Below, piece by piece: positions 47,091-58,235 of a DNA stretch of 64,000 bases (its first letter is position 1; each line of letters opens with the position of its first letter). The DNA comes from Candidatus Symbiobacter mobilis CR (GTDB lineage: Bacteria; Pseudomonadota; Gammaproteobacteria; Burkholderiales; Burkholderiaceae_C): assembly GCF_000477435.1 (NCBI RefSeq), contig NC_022576.1, forward strand, positions 558,001-622,000, given 5' to 3'. A program made the position numbers and the translations under genes. Under the pieces are notes generated by a model. It saw only the letters and a list, made by a program, of their open reading frames with translations. It did no database searches and was not told the origin of the DNA.

Positions 47091-48062
47091 ATGCCCATTT
47101 TTCGTGGCTGTCATCACCCGGGCGTTGCCCCAGCTTGCGCGCTGACCATCGGCAACTTCGACGGCGTACACCAAGGCCACCAAGCCATGCTGGCTTTGTT
47201 GCGTGCGCAGGCACGGCAGCGTGGGCTGCCTAGTTGCGTGCTTACTTTCGAACCGCACCCGCGCGACCATTTTGCGGCAGTGCAGCGCGACCCTTCCTTG
47301 GCGCCCCAGCGCGTATGTACCTTGCGTGACAAGCTCGACGACCTGCGTCGCCTGGGTATCGATCAAACCATCGTCTTGCCTTTCGACCGCGTTTGCAGTC
47401 TGCCGCCGCAAGAATTCATCGACAGGGTTCTTGTGCGGGGGTTGAAGGCGCGCTATGTGCTCGTCGGCGACGACTTTCGCTTTGGTTCCCAGCGCATGGG
47501 CGATTACGCTTTGCTCGACAAGCAGGGGATAGCCTTGGGCTTCGACGTAGGGCGAATGAACCAATACGAAATCCACGGCGTGCGGGTATCGAGTTCCGCA
47601 GTGCGCCAAGCTCTGGGGAAAGGGCGCATGGACGATGCCACCCGCTTGCTTGGGCACCCTTACACCGTCTCCGGGCACGTGCTCCACGGCCGCAAGCTGG
47701 GGCGCGAACTGGGCTTTCCCACCCTGAACCTGCGTTTTGCGCACTGGAACCCCGCCGCACGCGGGGTCTTCGTCGTTCACGTCCATGGCCTGGGGGAAGC
47801 ACCCTTGCCTGGCGTGGCCAACCTGGGGGTGCGGCCTTCGCTGGATTCCCGCGACGCCAATCGTGGGCGCGTGTTGCTGGAGACGCATTGCCTGGAATGG
47901 CCACCCACGCTGGGCGAAAAAGGGGGCTACGCTAAACTGATTCGGGTCGAGCTGCTGCACAAGCTGCACGACGAGCTTTCTTATCCCTCCCTCGACGCGC
48001 TCGGCGCCGGCATCCTTCGCGACTGCCAAGATGCCCGGGCCTTCTTCGCGCAACGGCGATGA
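47091..48062 (+). CDS. ribF: Bifunctional riboflavin kinase / FAD synthetase
   Basis: A 323-residue protein with both domains. The N-terminal nucleotidyltransferase has [16 protein letters not shown] and later [16 protein letters not shown], followed by [10 protein letters not shown]. The C-terminal riboflavin kinase has [20 protein letters not shown] and a final [10 protein letters not shown]. It turns riboflavin into FMN and then FAD. It is the first of the ribF-ileS-lspA run, a conserved order in betaproteobacteria; ileS begins 10 bases after its stop. Confidence 0.96.
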   Translation: MPIFRGCHHPGVAPACALTIGNFDGVHQGHQAMLALLRAQARQRGLPSCVLTFEPHPRDHFAAVQRDPSLAPQRVCTLRDKLDDLRRLGIDQTIVLPFDRVCSLPPQEFIDRVLVRGLKARYVLVGDDFRFGSQRMGDYALLDKQGIALGFDVGRMNQYEIHGVRVSSSAVRQALGKGRMDDATRLLGHPYTVSGHVLHGRKLGRELGFPTLNLRFAHWNPAARGVFVVHVHGLGEAPLPGVANLGVRPSLDSRDANRGRVLLETHCLEWPPTLGEKGGYAKLIRVELLHKLHDELSYPSLDALGAGILRDCQDARAFFAQRR

Positions 48063-48072
48063 CCCCCCTTCG

Positions 48073-50955
48073 ATGACCCCCCCTTCCACTGCGGCCTCCT
48101 CCACTGCGGACGAGTACCGCAAAACCTTGCAGCTTCCCGATACGCCCTTCCCCATGCGGGGAGACTTGCCCAAGCGCGAGCCCCAGTGGGTGCAGGACTG
48201 GCAACAACGCGGCATCTACCAGCAGATTCGCGCTGCCCGCCAAGGTACGCCGCCCTTTGTGCTGCATGACGGCCCGCCCTACGCCAACGGCCCCATCCAC
48301 ATGGGGCATGCACTCAACAAGGTGCTCAAGGACATGATCGTCAAATCCCGCCTGTTGAGCGGGTTCGATGCAGCGTTCATCCCAGGGTGGGACTGCCATG
48401 GTCTTCCCATCGAAAACGCCATCGAAAAGCAGCATGGTCGCGCCCTGGCGCGTGATGCGATGCAGTCCTTGAGCCGCGCCTATGCGGCATCGCAGGTGGC
48501 ATTGCAGAGCGCGGACTTTCAACGGCTGGGCATCCTTGCGGACTGGGAACATCCCTACCGCACGATGGACTTCCACAACGAGGCCGAGGAAATTCGTGCG
48601 TTCCGGCGCATCGTCGAACGCGGATTCGTCTACCGGGGCCTCAAGCCCGTGCATTGGTGTTTCGAGTGCGCATCCAGCTTGGCCGAATTCGAAATCGAAT
48701 ACCGCGACAAGCATTCCCCATCGCTCGACGTCGGCTTTCTGTGCCGGGAACCGGACAAGGTTGCGCAGGCTTTCGGGCTGGCAGCGCTGCAGAAAGACGT
48801 TTTTGCGGTCATCTGGACGACAACGGCTTGGACGATCCCTGCCAACCTTGCGCTCAACCTTCACCCCGCATTGCACTACGCGCTGGTCGATACGGAACGC
48901 GGCTTGTTGTTGCTGGCGCAGGAACTGGTCGAGACCTGCCTGGCCCGGTATGGGCTGCAAGGCGCGGTGCTCGGTACCGTGGCCGGGGAACGGCTGGATG
49001 CGATCCATTTCGAGCATCCGCTCGCACGCGTCGATGCCGGGTATGACCGCCCCAGCCCCGTATACCTGGCCGACTACGCCACCGCGCAGGATGGCACGGG
49101 GATCGTCCACGCCGCTCCGGCCTATGGCATGGAGGACTTTCGCAGTTGCCTTGCGCACGGCATGCGGCACGATGAGATCCTCCACCCCGTCGGGCCTGAT
49201 GGACGCTATGCCAGCGACTTCCCGCTCTTTGGCGGGCAGCACATCTGGAAGGCGACGCAGGGCATCGTCCAGTCCCTGCGCGATGCGCAGCGGCTCTTTG
49301 CACTGGGCGATGTGCAGCACAGCTACCCCCATTGCTGGCGGCACAAAACGCCGGTGATCTTTCGCGCTGCGGCGCAGTGGTTCATCCGCATGGACGAAGG
49401 GCAAGGGGTGCTAGCCCGCGACCCCGCTCCCGAATCCTTACGCAAGATGTCGCTCGACGCCATCGAGCAAACGAACTTCTTCCCCTCCAGTGGCAAGGCG
49501 CGTTTGCGCGACATGGTGGCCAACCGGCCAGACTGGTGCATCAGCCGCCAACGAAGCTGGGGCGTGCCTTTACCGCTATTCCTGCACCGGGAAACGGGCG
49601 TGCTGCATCCCCGCACGCTGGACATCCTCGACCAGGCAGCGGACATCGTCGAAGCGGGTGGCATCGAAGCCTGGAGCCAGCGCAGCACGGAATCCATCCT
49701 TGGCGAAGCGGATGCGGCCCTCTACACCCGCAGCACCGACATCCTCGAAGTCTGGTTCGACTCCGGCACCACGCACACCACCGTGTTGCGCGGTTCGCAC
49801 CCCGGTTGCGGACACGACGAAGGCCCCGCCAGCGACTTGTACCTGGAAGGGCACGACCAACACCGGGGCTGGTTCCATTCCAGCCTGCTGACCTCTTGTG
49901 CGATGTACGGGCACGCCCCGTACAGAGCTGTGCTGACCCACGGGTTCATCGTAGACCCGAAGGGCCACAAGATGAGCAAGAGCGCTGGCAACGGCATCGA
50001 CCCGCAAGACATTTGCAAGAAGTACGGCGCGGAAATCCTTCGGCTGTGGGTGGCCTCCAGCGACTACTGCGGGGACATCAGCGTCGATACCAAGATTCTG
50101 GATCGCGTGGTCGATATCTACCGCAGGATTCGCAACACGCTGCGGTTCCTGCTGGCCAACACCAGCGACTTCGACCCTGTGCGTGATGCCGTCGCCACCG
50201 ATGCGCTCGTCGAGATTGACCGTTACGCCCTGGAACACGCCGCATTGCTGCAAAGGCAAATCCTCACAAACTACGAGGTCTACGAATTCCACCCCGTGGT
50301 CACGCTGCTGCAAACCTATTGCAGCGAGTTTTTGGGGGGGTTCTACCTCGACATCCTCAAGGATCGGCTGTACACCAACGCTGCGCATTCGATAGCTCGG
50401 CGCAGTGCGCAAACCGCGCTGTACGCCATTGCCCATGCGCTGATCCGCTGGATGGCGCCATTCCTGAGCTTCACTGCCGAAGAAGCCTGGGCCGTGTTGG
50501 GCGAGCAGGGAATGACCCCCGAAGCCACCCGTGCTTCGGTGTTCCTCGACCGCTTCGTCAAATGGCCCGAGGTGGATGCGTCGTCCCCATTGCACCAGCG
50601 GTGGGAGCGCATCCGTGCGATCCGTGACCTGGTCAACAAGGACATTGAAGTGCTGCGCGCTGCGGGTCAGGTCGGCTCTTCGCTGCAATCGCAAGTGTGT
50701 ATGGATGCCGGTGGCGAGGACTACGCGGCGCTATCGCACTTGGGGGCAGATGCCAAGTTCGTCTTCCTGACCTCCTCGTTCGCGCTCCATGCTGGGGACG
50801 CACTGCGCGTCGAAGTCACCCCGGCACCGGGGGACAAATGCCCACGCTGCTGGCACTATGTTCTCGCAGCCGATGCCGACCCCGCTCACCCGGGCCTATG
50901 CCTGCGCTGCGCCAGCAATCTGTTTGGCGAAGGCGAAGTGCGCAGTATGGCTTGA
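48073..50955 (+). CDS. ileS: Isoleucyl-tRNA synthetase
   Basis: A 960-residue class I synthetase. Start [10 protein letters not shown] at 48073 is chosen over a frame-open ATG at 48031 inside ribF. The HIGH motif reads HMGH (His76-His79) after GPPYANGPI, and KMSKS is at 633-637. The editing domain is intact ([28 protein letters not shown]). The C-terminal zinc finger has CPRCWHY and CLRCASN, as in bacterial type 1 IleRS. It charges tRNA-Ile and edits valine. Confidence 0.98.
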   Translation: MTPPSTAASSTADEYRKTLQLPDTPFPMRGDLPKREPQWVQDWQQRGIYQQIRAARQGTPPFVLHDGPPYANGPIHMGHALNKVLKDMIVKSRLLSGFDAAFIPGWDCHGLPIENAIEKQHGRALARDAMQSLSRAYAASQVALQSADFQRLGILADWEHPYRTMDFHNEAEEIRAFRRIVERGFVYRGLKPVHWCFECASSLAEFEIEYRDKHSPSLDVGFLCREPDKVAQAFGLAALQKDVFAVIWTTTAWTIPANLALNLHPALHYALVDTERGLLLLAQELVETCLARYGLQGAVLGTVAGERLDAIHFEHPLARVDAGYDRPSPVYLADYATAQDGTGIVHAAPAYGMEDFRSCLAHGMRHDEILHPVGPDGRYASDFPLFGGQHIWKATQGIVQSLRDAQRLFALGDVQHSYPHCWRHKTPVIFRAAAQWFIRMDEGQGVLARDPAPESLRKMSLDAIEQTNFFPSSGKARLRDMVANRPDWCISRQRSWGVPLPLFLHRETGVLHPRTLDILDQAADIVEAGGIEAWSQRSTESILGEADAALYTRSTDILEVWFDSGTTHTTVLRGSHPGCGHDEGPASDLYLEGHDQHRGWFHSSLLTSCAMYGHAPYRAVLTHGFIVDPKGHKMSKSAGNGIDPQDICKKYGAEILRLWVASSDYCGDISVDTKILDRVVDIYRRIRNTLRFLLANTSDFDPVRDAVATDALVEIDRYALEHAALLQRQILTNYEVYEFHPVVTLLQTYCSEFLGGFYLDILKDRLYTNAAHSIARRSAQTALYAIAHALIRWMAPFLSFTAEEAWAVLGEQGMTPEATRASVFLDRFVKWPEVDASSPLHQRWERIRAIRDLVNKDIEVLRAAGQVGSSLQSQVCMDAGGEDYAALSHLGADAKFVFLTSSFALHAGDALRVEVTPAPGDKCPRCWHYVLAADADPAHPGLCLRCASNLFGEGEVRSMA

Positions 50956-50970
50956 CCATGGGGTTTTTTG

Positions 50971-51501
50971 ATGGCACGTACTGCTCCTCGTCCCGTTCGT
51001 TCTCCTGGTGTTTCTGCGCAATCCGGTGCCCTGTCCTGGATGGCGTGGTTGTCCGTATCTGCACTGATCATCCTCGCCGACCAATTCACCAAAGTGCTGA
51101 TCGTCGGGTTTTTTCAGGTGGGGGAGGCCCACCCGGTGACGGGGTTTTTCCGGCTCATCCGCGTACACAACGCCGGCGCGGCGTTTTCGATGCTGGCAGA
51201 TGCCTCGGGCTGGCAGCGCTGGTTTTTTATCGGGTTCGGCGTGGCGGCTGCGCTGTTCGTGGTGTGGATGCTGCGCACGCACGGGGCGCAGAAGTTGTTC
51301 GCCTTTGCGCTGGCCTGCGTTTTGGGCGGGGCTGTCGGCAATGTGATCGACCGGATCGTGTATGGGCACGTCATCGACTTTCTGGACTTTCATTGGGCGG
51401 GAGTGCATTTCCCCGCTTTCAATGTGGCCGATAGCGCGATTACCGTCGGCGCTGCGCTGTTATTGCTCGACGAATTCTTGCGAGTGCGACGGCAACGTTG
51501 A
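50971..51501 (+). CDS. lspA: Lipoprotein signal peptidase (signal peptidase II)
   Basis: A 176-residue protein with four membrane helices. The start is ATG 50971; a TTG one codon upstream is in frame. The N-terminal ~20 residues are charged and variable. Catalytic aspartates are in [16 protein letters not shown] and [12 protein letters not shown], and [11 protein letters not shown] is the conserved substrate-binding region. It cleaves prolipoproteins at the lipobox after diacylglyceryl transfer. It lies 15 bases after ileS. Confidence 0.96.
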   Translation: MARTAPRPVRSPGVSAQSGALSWMAWLSVSALIILADQFTKVLIVGFFQVGEAHPVTGFFRLIRVHNAGAAFSMLADASGWQRWFFIGFGVAAALFVVWMLRTHGAQKLFAFALACVLGGAVGNVIDRIVYGHVIDFLDFHWAGVHFPAFNVADSAITVGAALLLLDEFLRVRRQR

Positions 51502-51716
51502 CCATGCACAACGCTGCACTCTGATTGACGGTTCGGCTAGGCAGCGGATACCGACTGGCACAAATCCCCGTGCGACAATCTTTGCGCTATTCGGCTTTGC
51601 CTTGGAGGGCATTACCCTGTTCTCGATTCTTACGAGCCTCACGATCAACCCTGCCAATGCTTACCGTTGATCGTCAATATGCCTTATTACGGTTTGTTCT
51701 TTCCCCGGAGTTCATG

Positions 51717-52766
51717 ATGAAAAAAACCCTGATTGCCGCAGCGTCCCTTTGTGTAGTGGCTGCATCCTATGCCGAGTCTTCCGTAACCGTGTACGGCGTG
51801 GCGGATGTATGGATTGGGCGCGAATCGCAAGTGGCTCCCAATGCTTCGCAAACCGTGATCGATAGCGACGGCGTGAGCGATAGCCGAGTTGGTTTTTATG
51901 GGGTAGAAGAGCTTGGCGCGGGGTTGCAAGCCAAATTCCTGCTCGAACAAAGTTTCCGCATTGATTCTGGCGCCACCAGCAACAATGCCGCAGAACAAGG
52001 CAACGCCTTCAATCGGCAAGCCTATCTGGCGTTTACGAGCAGCACCGGAGAAGTGCGCATCGGCAAAACGTTTACGCCTTTCGACGATATCAGCGGCCAT
52101 GGTCACGCTGCTTTCGATTCGATCTTCTCCCCGCAGGAGCACGTCTGGGTCAGCACCAGCTACATGGCCAACCCTGCCAACACCGTGTACTACGCAACGC
52201 CCAACCTTGGCGGTTTCAGCGCTGCGTTGAGCATGAGCCTCGGTGAGGACAAGGACAACCCGAACACCGGCAAGGCCAGCGCGGTCAATTCGGTCAGTGC
52301 CCAGTACGCCGATGGCCCGCTGTACGTGGGCATGGCATACCAGGCGGAAAGGGGACAGGGCGATGGCGCAACGACCGTCAAGTACTTCCGCTTCAACACG
52401 ACCTACGACTTGGAAGTTGCCAAGGTACTGTTCGGGTATGGCAGGACCCAGAACATGGGGTTCGGTTTCAGTGGCGCATGGGATTTGCCGTCCCAAAACG
52501 CACTGGTGAAGGACTGGGAACTGGGCATTGATGTCCCGATGTCCTCCGATCTCGTGGTCTCTGGCGGTATTGCCGGTTCCAGCGACAACGCTGCTGCGCT
52601 GACGAACAACCAATCCCGCCGTGGTTACGGCGTGGCAGCGGCCTACACGTTGTCCAAGCGGACGATGGTCTATGGTGGCTACCAATTGCACAAGACCAAG
52701 GACGACAACAACACGGACAGCGTCTCTGCACACATTACAGGGATGGGCGTGCGCCACGCATTCTGA
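51717..52766 (+). CDS. Gram-negative porin (Porin_4 type)
   Basis: A 349-residue outer-membrane protein. Start is the second ATG of ATGATG at 51717, giving better spacing to GGAG. The signal peptide (MKKTLIAAASLCVVAASYA) is followed by SSVTVYGVADVWIG, the classic first strand of betaproteobacterial porins. Loop and strand patterns (VGFYGVEELGAGLQAKFLLEQ; AFNRQAYLAFTSSTGEVRIGKTFTPFDD) match, including the acidic L3-like constriction part. The last residue is Phe, as needed for barrel assembly. It forms trimers for diffusion of small solutes. Confidence 0.94.
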   Translation: MKKTLIAAASLCVVAASYAESSVTVYGVADVWIGRESQVAPNASQTVIDSDGVSDSRVGFYGVEELGAGLQAKFLLEQSFRIDSGATSNNAAEQGNAFNRQAYLAFTSSTGEVRIGKTFTPFDDISGHGHAAFDSIFSPQEHVWVSTSYMANPANTVYYATPNLGGFSAALSMSLGEDKDNPNTGKASAVNSVSAQYADGPLYVGMAYQAERGQGDGATTVKYFRFNTTYDLEVAKVLFGYGRTQNMGFGFSGAWDLPSQNALVKDWELGIDVPMSSDLVVSGGIAGSSDNAAALTNNQSRRGYGVAAAYTLSKRTMVYGGYQLHKTKDDNNTDSVSAHITGMGVRHAF

Positions 52767-52791
52767 AATCGACAATCTGTACAGGGTTGTT

Positions 52792-52829
52792 AGGCAAGGC
52801 GCGCTGCTGGGTGTGCCTTGCCTCTTTTG
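52792..52829 (+). terminator. Rho-independent terminator of the porin gene
   Basis: AGGCAAGGC and GCCTTGCCT form a perfect 9-bp stem around a 14-base loop, followed by CTTTTG. It lies 26 bases after the porin stop. Confidence 0.8.
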
Positions 52830-52955
52830 TTCGACCTTGTCGCGTTGGACTTTGTCGTTTTTCCCCTATCCTTTCCCCTATCGTTTTTGGCCGTTCACCG
52901 GCCTTTTTTTTCGCCTGCCGTGCGCCGCGTCATCCCGTCTAACAAAGCAGCCCGC

Positions 52956-54041
52956 ATGAGTTTGGGGGGGCTGTTTGTTCTCTTGACGCTGATCCTTGCA
53001 GTGAGCGCGCTGCATAGACACTTGGCCCAACGCACGGCAGTGCTGCAAACCGCGCAGGCTTTCCAGTTCAGCCCATACATTGATGTGGGGCTGGCCATCG
53101 AACGTGGGCTGCCCTGGGATGGCGTGGCCTTCGGCATCCATTCCCCCGCAACCATCGACCCCGCCGCGCTCGCTACTCTGCCCGCATTGCGCAGCGTTAC
53201 CCTGGCCTTTGCCACCGGGGAATGCGGTAAGGAACAGTGGGGCGGTTTCGATGCCCAGCGCTTAGTGCAAGCAAATCTGGCCGCCTTACAGCGCGCAAAC
53301 CTGGGGTACATCATCGCCACCGGTGGAGCCAGGGCGCCTTTCCACTGCAACGACTCGCAGGGTATGGAGACCTTTGTGCAGCGCTATGCGTCCAGCCACC
53401 TGCTGGGTTTCGATTTCGACATCGAAACCGGCATGACGGAGGCAGAGATGCGTAGCTTGGTTCGCGAGGTACGTCGTGCAGTCGATCGCCATCCCCATCT
53501 GCGATTCAGCTTCACCATCGCAGCCACGGCAGTGGAGGGGGATTCGGGCGGCGTCAACGACACCGGTCGCAGCGTGCTGCAAGCCCTGGCTGATGCAGGC
53601 TTGACCCGCGTGTTCGTCAACCTGATGGTCATGAACTACGGCGATCCATCCGCCGGAAGTTGCGTGGTGCGCGAAGGACATTGCGACATGGTGGCCTCTG
53701 CCATGCGCGCTGTCGAGCAAGTACACCGCCATTACCGCATTCCATACTCCCGCATCGAAGTCACTCCGATGATTGGGGTCAATGATGTGCCCCACAACGT
53801 CTTCACCCCGGAAGACGCTGTGGCGCTGCGGGAGGCCGCCCAGGAAAGAGGGCTGGGCGGACTGCACTATTGGTCGCTTAACCGGGATATTCCTTGCGCC
53901 GACCCCGCTTCTCCCACCTCTGCGCTCTGCCATGGCCTCCCCACCATCGGCAACATGGACTTTGCCCGGTTGCTGTCTGGCAGCGTATCGGCCAGGGATG
54001 CGGCCACAGATGCGCAGCCTTGTATCGATGGGTCCAGATAG
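52956..54041 (+). CDS. GH18-like (chitinase-fold) glycosidase, membrane-anchored
   Basis: A 361-residue protein from MSLGGLFVLL at 52956; the open frame continues upstream but without protein-like character. A hydrophobic N-terminal helix suggests export or anchoring. GFDFDIETG matches the GH18 DxxDxDxE motif, with Glu157 as the likely acid. VFVNLMVMNYGD and VTPMIGVND are the following GH18 strands, and GLGGLHYWSLNRD is the last. Such enzymes cut chitin or related glycans, often bound by a pocket open to long chains. Substrate unproven; resembles bacterial chitinases of short, single-domain type. Confidence 0.82.
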   Translation: MSLGGLFVLLTLILAVSALHRHLAQRTAVLQTAQAFQFSPYIDVGLAIERGLPWDGVAFGIHSPATIDPAALATLPALRSVTLAFATGECGKEQWGGFDAQRLVQANLAALQRANLGYIIATGGARAPFHCNDSQGMETFVQRYASSHLLGFDFDIETGMTEAEMRSLVREVRRAVDRHPHLRFSFTIAATAVEGDSGGVNDTGRSVLQALADAGLTRVFVNLMVMNYGDPSAGSCVVREGHCDMVASAMRAVEQVHRHYRIPYSRIEVTPMIGVNDVPHNVFTPEDAVALREAAQERGLGGLHYWSLNRDIPCADPASPTSALCHGLPTIGNMDFARLLSGSVSARDAATDAQPCIDGSR

Positions 54042-54211
54042 CCTACGTTTTTTCCCCTCTTAGGACTGAGGACTCAGGACTTGGGAATGCCAAACCGCCC
54101 CAGCATCGTTCTCTCCACTTGCCGTACGGCTTTGTACTGACTGCGTGGGGTTGCCTGGTTCGGACAATTTTGCGTACATCCTTCTTCTATCGTATTTCGG
54201 AGCACACCACC

Positions 54212-55264
54212 ATGCCCTCCTCTCCCTTGACAACCTGCCACGTCACCGTCGAACCCTCTCATGCCGTGTTCACCGTGCAATCTGGAGAGACGATCCTTCA
54301 AGCGGGGTTGCGGCAGAACGTGCAGTTGCCTTACGGTTGCCAGCGCGGTGTATGCGGTGTATGCAAGGTGCAAAAAACCGCTGGAACGGTGCTGCACCTG
54401 GAGCATTCCCCTGGGGTGCTCCGTCCTGAAGAGGAAGCGCAAGGCATGGTGCTGACATGCTGTGCCACGGTGGTCGATAGCGACGTGGTATTGCAATCCC
54501 GCGTGACACACGGGCCGACCGTGAGCATCTCCCGGAAATTTCCGGTGCAAGTCATCAGTTTCGAGAAGGTGAGCCACGACGTCGCCATCCTCCAGCTTCG
54601 CCTTTCCGCCAGCGACCAGCTCGACTACGAAGCTGGCCAGTATGTCGATGTGCTGTTGCCCAATGCTGTACGGCGCAGCTATTCGATGGCCCGTGCGCCG
54701 CATATCGCGCCGGGGTTGTTGGAATGGCATATCCGCCACTTTCCCGCTGGGCATTTCAGCAACCACGTTTTCCAGAATCTGCGCGTGGGCGATGTGTTGC
54801 GGATCGAAGGCCCCCATGGCACGTTCCGCTTGCAGCAGGACAGTGACAAACCCATCATCCTGTTGGCCAGCGGTACCGGCTTGGCCCCCATCGGCGCCCT
54901 CCTCGAACAGCTACAACACTTGGGGAGCCGACGGGACATCGCCTTGTACTGGGGGGGATACCGGCCCAGCGACTTCTACCGCGATGCGTGGATTCGCGCC
55001 AAACAAGCCGAGATGCCGACGCTGCACTACGTTCCTGTTGTGTCCAATGCCCGGCCGGAAGATGGGTGGACAGGGCGCACTGGATACGTCCACCAGGCTG
55101 TGCTGGACGACTTTGCCGACCTGCGCGGGCACCAGGTCTATGCCTGTGGCGCGCCGGTCGTCGTTGATGCCGCACGCCAAAGTTATGCACAGCGCGGGTT
55201 GCCCGCAGAAGAGTTTTTTGCCGATGCCTTCGTGTCGCAGGTGGATCGAAAGACGGAAAACTGA
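54212..55264 (+). CDS. Ferredoxin-type 2Fe-2S flavin reductase (CDP-6-deoxy-glucoseen reductase-like)
   Basis: A 350-residue protein. N-terminal plant-type ferredoxin: Cys43, Cys48 and Cys51 (YGCQRGVCGVCK), then Cys83 (VLTCCA). Next is an FAD domain (RRSYSMARAP) and an NAD(P)H domain (ILLASGTGLAPIGALLEQL; YACGAP). This order, ferredoxin then FNR, matches the AscD/RfbI family and aromatic-ring dioxygenase reductases. It passes electrons from NAD(P)H to an unknown partner. Burkholderiales commonly carry such a gene beside housekeeping loci without a sugar pathway, so the pathway name should not be taken literally. Confidence 0.87.
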   Translation: MPSSPLTTCHVTVEPSHAVFTVQSGETILQAGLRQNVQLPYGCQRGVCGVCKVQKTAGTVLHLEHSPGVLRPEEEAQGMVLTCCATVVDSDVVLQSRVTHGPTVSISRKFPVQVISFEKVSHDVAILQLRLSASDQLDYEAGQYVDVLLPNAVRRSYSMARAPHIAPGLLEWHIRHFPAGHFSNHVFQNLRVGDVLRIEGPHGTFRLQQDSDKPIILLASGTGLAPIGALLEQLQHLGSRRDIALYWGGYRPSDFYRDAWIRAKQAEMPTLHYVPVVSNARPEDGWTGRTGYVHQAVLDDFADLRGHQVYACGAPVVVDAARQSYAQRGLPAEEFFADAFVSQVDRKTEN

Positions 55265-55449
55265 ACTTGCAATGCGGGAATAGGGAACCCCTACGACATG
55301 CATAACCGCTGTCGCACTGCGAAAAAAGGCGTTGCTACACTGGCCGCGAACCTGTGCGGTGCTGTCGATGCATGCGGTGTTTGGGATGTTTGGAATGTTT
55401 TGGATGCAATGAGCAGGGCTGTTGGCACAGTGCAGAAGAGGAATTTGCC

Positions 55450-56976
55450 GTGACGTCAGGGGAAGAAGAATTCGAGCGCTTGCGTGCGCAGGGGTTTGCG
55501 CGCGTTCCCGTGTCCTTGCACACTTTTGGCGATTTGGATACCCCGCTTTCGCTCTATTGCAAGCTCACCGGCGGGGCGGCCAACAGTTTCCTGCTCGAAT
55601 CCGTGGTTGGGGGGGAGCGTTTTGGCCGGTACAGCTTCATCGGGCTGCCTGCGCGCACCATGCTGCGGGTTCGTGGTTTCGGGGCGCAGACTCGCACCGA
55701 GGTGCTGACGGACGGCGTCGTCGTGCAGACTGACACTGGCAACCCGCTTGACTTTCTGGCCGCGTACCAGTCGCACCTGCGCGTGGCAGTGCCGCCGGGA
55801 ATGCCCCGGTTTTGTGGAGGGCTGGTGGGGTACTTTGGCTACGACACGGTTCGCCATATCGAAAAAAAGCTCCAGGCCACCTGCCCGCCCGACGATCTGG
55901 GCTGCCCGGACATCCTGCTGCTGCAATGCGAAGAACTTGCCGTGGTGGACAACCTCGGCGGCAGGCTCCACCTCATCATTTACGTCGATCCCAACGAACC
56001 CGGCGCCTATGCCCGCGCCGTCGAACGGCTGGAAGTGTTGCGGCGTAGCCTGCAAGCGCCAGTGCAGGTGCCGCAGCCTGCGCCGGGGCCTACATCCCCC
56101 CCACAACGGGACTTTGCCAAGGCAGACTACCTTGCTGCCGTCGAACGCGCCAAACGGCTTATCGAGCAAGGCGACTTCATGCAGGTGCAGGTGGGGCAGC
56201 GCATCCGCAAGCCTTTTGCCCATGCGCCATTGAGCCTGTACCGTGCGCTGCGTTCGCTCAACCCCAGCCCGTACATGTACTACTACCACTTCGACCCCGG
56301 GCAGGATGGGGGTGGGGCTTTCCACGTCGTCGGTTCCAGCCCGGAGATTCTGGTTCGGCAGGAGCGCGTGGGGCAAGGTGACGAAGCCCGGGAAAAAGTC
56401 ACGATCCGCCCCCTGGCAGGCACGCGCCCCCGGGGCGACACCCCCGAGCGCGACAAAGCGGCGGAAGAAGAATTGGTGCGCGACCCCAAAGAACGCGCCG
56501 AGCACGTCATGCTGATCGACCTGGCCCGCAACGACATCGGGCGCATCGCACGCATTGGCAGCGTCCGCGTGACGGATGCCTTTTGCGTCGAACGCTACAG
56601 CCACGTGATGCATATCGTCAGCAACGTCGAAGGCGAGCTATGCCCTGGCATGAGCCAGATGGACGTATTGCGTGCGACGTTCCCGGCCGGTACCCTGACC
56701 GGCGCGCCCAAGGTCCATGCGATGGAATTGATCGACCAGCTCGAACCGGTCCAACGCGGCATCTACGGCGGCGCTTGCGGGTACCTGAGCTATTCCGGCG
56801 ATATGGATCTGGCCATCGCCATCCGCACCGGAATCGTCAAAGGATCGAACCTCTACGTCCAGGCCGCAGCAGGCATCGTTGCGGACAGCGTTGCGGAAAT
56901 GGAGTGGCGCGAAACCGAGGCCAAAGCCCGTGCCTTGCTGCACGCGGCGGAGATGGTCGAATCCGGCTGGGTGTAG
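55450..56976 (+). CDS. trpE: Anthranilate synthase component I
   Basis: A 508-residue protein starting at GTG 55450; betaproteobacterial TrpE normally begins with a similar LAAQG-type N-terminus, matching FERLRAQGFARVP here. An upstream ATG at 55354 would add a Cys-rich stretch that is not family-like. The tryptophan-binding region (LETPLSLY-type, here LDTPLSLYCKLTGG) and the chorismate-binding core (PLAGTRPRGDTPERDKA, LIDLARNDIGRIAR, GTLTGAPKVHAMELIDQLE) are complete. It converts chorismate with ammonia from TrpG to anthranilate. trpG, trpD and trpC are not in the window. Confidence 0.96.
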   Translation: MTSGEEEFERLRAQGFARVPVSLHTFGDLDTPLSLYCKLTGGAANSFLLESVVGGERFGRYSFIGLPARTMLRVRGFGAQTRTEVLTDGVVVQTDTGNPLDFLAAYQSHLRVAVPPGMPRFCGGLVGYFGYDTVRHIEKKLQATCPPDDLGCPDILLLQCEELAVVDNLGGRLHLIIYVDPNEPGAYARAVERLEVLRRSLQAPVQVPQPAPGPTSPPQRDFAKADYLAAVERAKRLIEQGDFMQVQVGQRIRKPFAHAPLSLYRALRSLNPSPYMYYYHFDPGQDGGGAFHVVGSSPEILVRQERVGQGDEAREKVTIRPLAGTRPRGDTPERDKAAEEELVRDPKERAEHVMLIDLARNDIGRIARIGSVRVTDAFCVERYSHVMHIVSNVEGELCPGMSQMDVLRATFPAGTLTGAPKVHAMELIDQLEPVQRGIYGGACGYLSYSGDMDLAIAIRTGIVKGSNLYVQAAAGIVADSVAEMEWRETEAKARALLHAAEMVESGWV

Positions 56977-57076
56977 CGGTAGTTGTAGCTACGCAGAGCA
57001 CATTGCGGGACGTTGCGGTATCTGCCGTACCGTGACATGGGCACAGTGGGGACAGCCGGAAACCCGCATCGATACC

Positions 57077-58162
57077 CTACAACATCCCTGTCCGATCCCC
57101 CTGTGCAAAGCCCATGGCTTCCCATGCGGGGCCTTGGGTACAGCCGATGACTTTGAAGAGCTCGCCCATTTCGTGTTCCCACAGCAGCGTTTGGGCGCGG
57201 ATGCGCGCAGCGCGGTCGCAACGTTCCAGCCATTGCGCGGCGCCACAGTTCAGCAGAAAGTGCGCTTGGGAGCAGTAGCCCAGCAGTTCCAGGCCGACGT
57301 CCGTCGCGGCTTCTGCGATGCCGCTGAAGTCGACGTGGGCGCTAAGGTCTTTGTCGCCAACGTCTTGCAGGGGATCGAAATCGACCCGTTGCGCACGATG
57401 GCAGGCAACGGTGCCGGTGCTGCGCTGGGGGTGGTAGTACTCGGACTGGGGAAAGCCATAGTCGATCAGGAATAGTGCTCCCGCTTCGAGCCGTTCGCCC
57501 ACCGTGCGCACCCATGCCTGGGCTTGGGGGTGGACTTCGGTGAGGTAGTCATGCCCTCCGTCGATGGGGATCGGGGGGCGCAATAGGGTGGGGCGGTCTG
57601 CCCATGCGAACCCTGCGCCGTTGGCATCCAGCCCCACGCCGCGTTCCTGCCATTGCCCATTGCAGCGTGCGAGGAGCCGAACCGGCATGGCGTCCAGCAC
57701 CTCGTTGCCGACGATGACACCGCGCAGCGTGTTCGGTAGCGCATCGACCCAGCGAACACGGTCGGCGTAGGCCGCCAGCGTAGCCTGCTGGCGTTGCCGC
57801 AGGGCAGGGGAGAGGTCCACGATGGTGTAGCGGACTACCGTGGTGCCCAGCTCGTCTAGGGTGCGCAGCAGTTGCACGGCCAGCGCACCGGAGCCAGCGC
57901 CGAATTCCCAGACTTCCCGCGTGCCCGTGGCTGTCAGGGCCTGGGCCACTTGTCGCGCCAGCGCCCATCCCAGCAGGGGGCTGAGTTCCGGTGCAGTAAC
58001 GAAATCCCCGCTTTGGCCTGTGGCGGAGAGCATGTCGGCATTGCGGGCGTAGTAGCCCAGCGCGGGGGTGTACAGGGCCATCTCCATATAGCGATCAAAG
58101 CCCATCCAACCGCCCGTCTCAGTCAGGGCTTCAGCGATGTACTGCGCCAGCGGATTGGCCAT
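57077..58162 (-). CDS. MidA/NDUFAF7 family SAM-dependent methyltransferase
   Basis: A 361-residue protein from MANPLAQYIAEAL. Family motifs are GGWMGFDRYMEMALYTPALGYY, FVTAPELSPLLGWALA, the SAM-binding VWEFGAGSGALAVQLL, and IVGNEVLDAMPVRL. In mitochondria the relative NDUFAF7 methylates an arginine of complex I; bacterial targets are not known. It is divergent from the pteridine reductase/aldolase gene with about 70 bases between their starts. Confidence 0.9.
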   Translation of the reverse strand: MANPLAQYIAEALTETGGWMGFDRYMEMALYTPALGYYARNADMLSATGQSGDFVTAPELSPLLGWALARQVAQALTATGTREVWEFGAGSGALAVQLLRTLDELGTTVVRYTIVDLSPALRQRQQATLAAYADRVRWVDALPNTLRGVIVGNEVLDAMPVRLLARCNGQWQERGVGLDANGAGFAWADRPTLLRPPIPIDGGHDYLTEVHPQAQAWVRTVGERLEAGALFLIDYGFPQSEYYHPQRSTGTVACHRAQRVDFDPLQDVGDKDLSAHVDFSGIAEAATDVGLELLGYCSQAHFLLNCGAAQWLERCDRAARIRAQTLLWEHEMGELFKVIGCTQGPAWEAMGFAQGDRTGML

Positions 58163-58235
58163 GGGGTTGGAAGTAGAGCTGGGAGTAGGGTGGGCTGTAG
58201 GGCTGCAAGCAGAACCAGAAAGAGGACTGGAAAAA

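Noticed and set aside
55354..55449. Cys-rich N-terminal extension of TrpE, or a trp leader peptide
   Set aside because: The stretch encodes many Cys because of TGT/TGC repeats in the leader. It has only one Trp codon and no attenuator-like terminator, so neither a real N-terminus nor a trp attenuator is supported.
56976..57000. GTAGC/GCTAC repeats after trpE as a terminator
   Set aside because: Stem is short and no T-tract follows in either direction.
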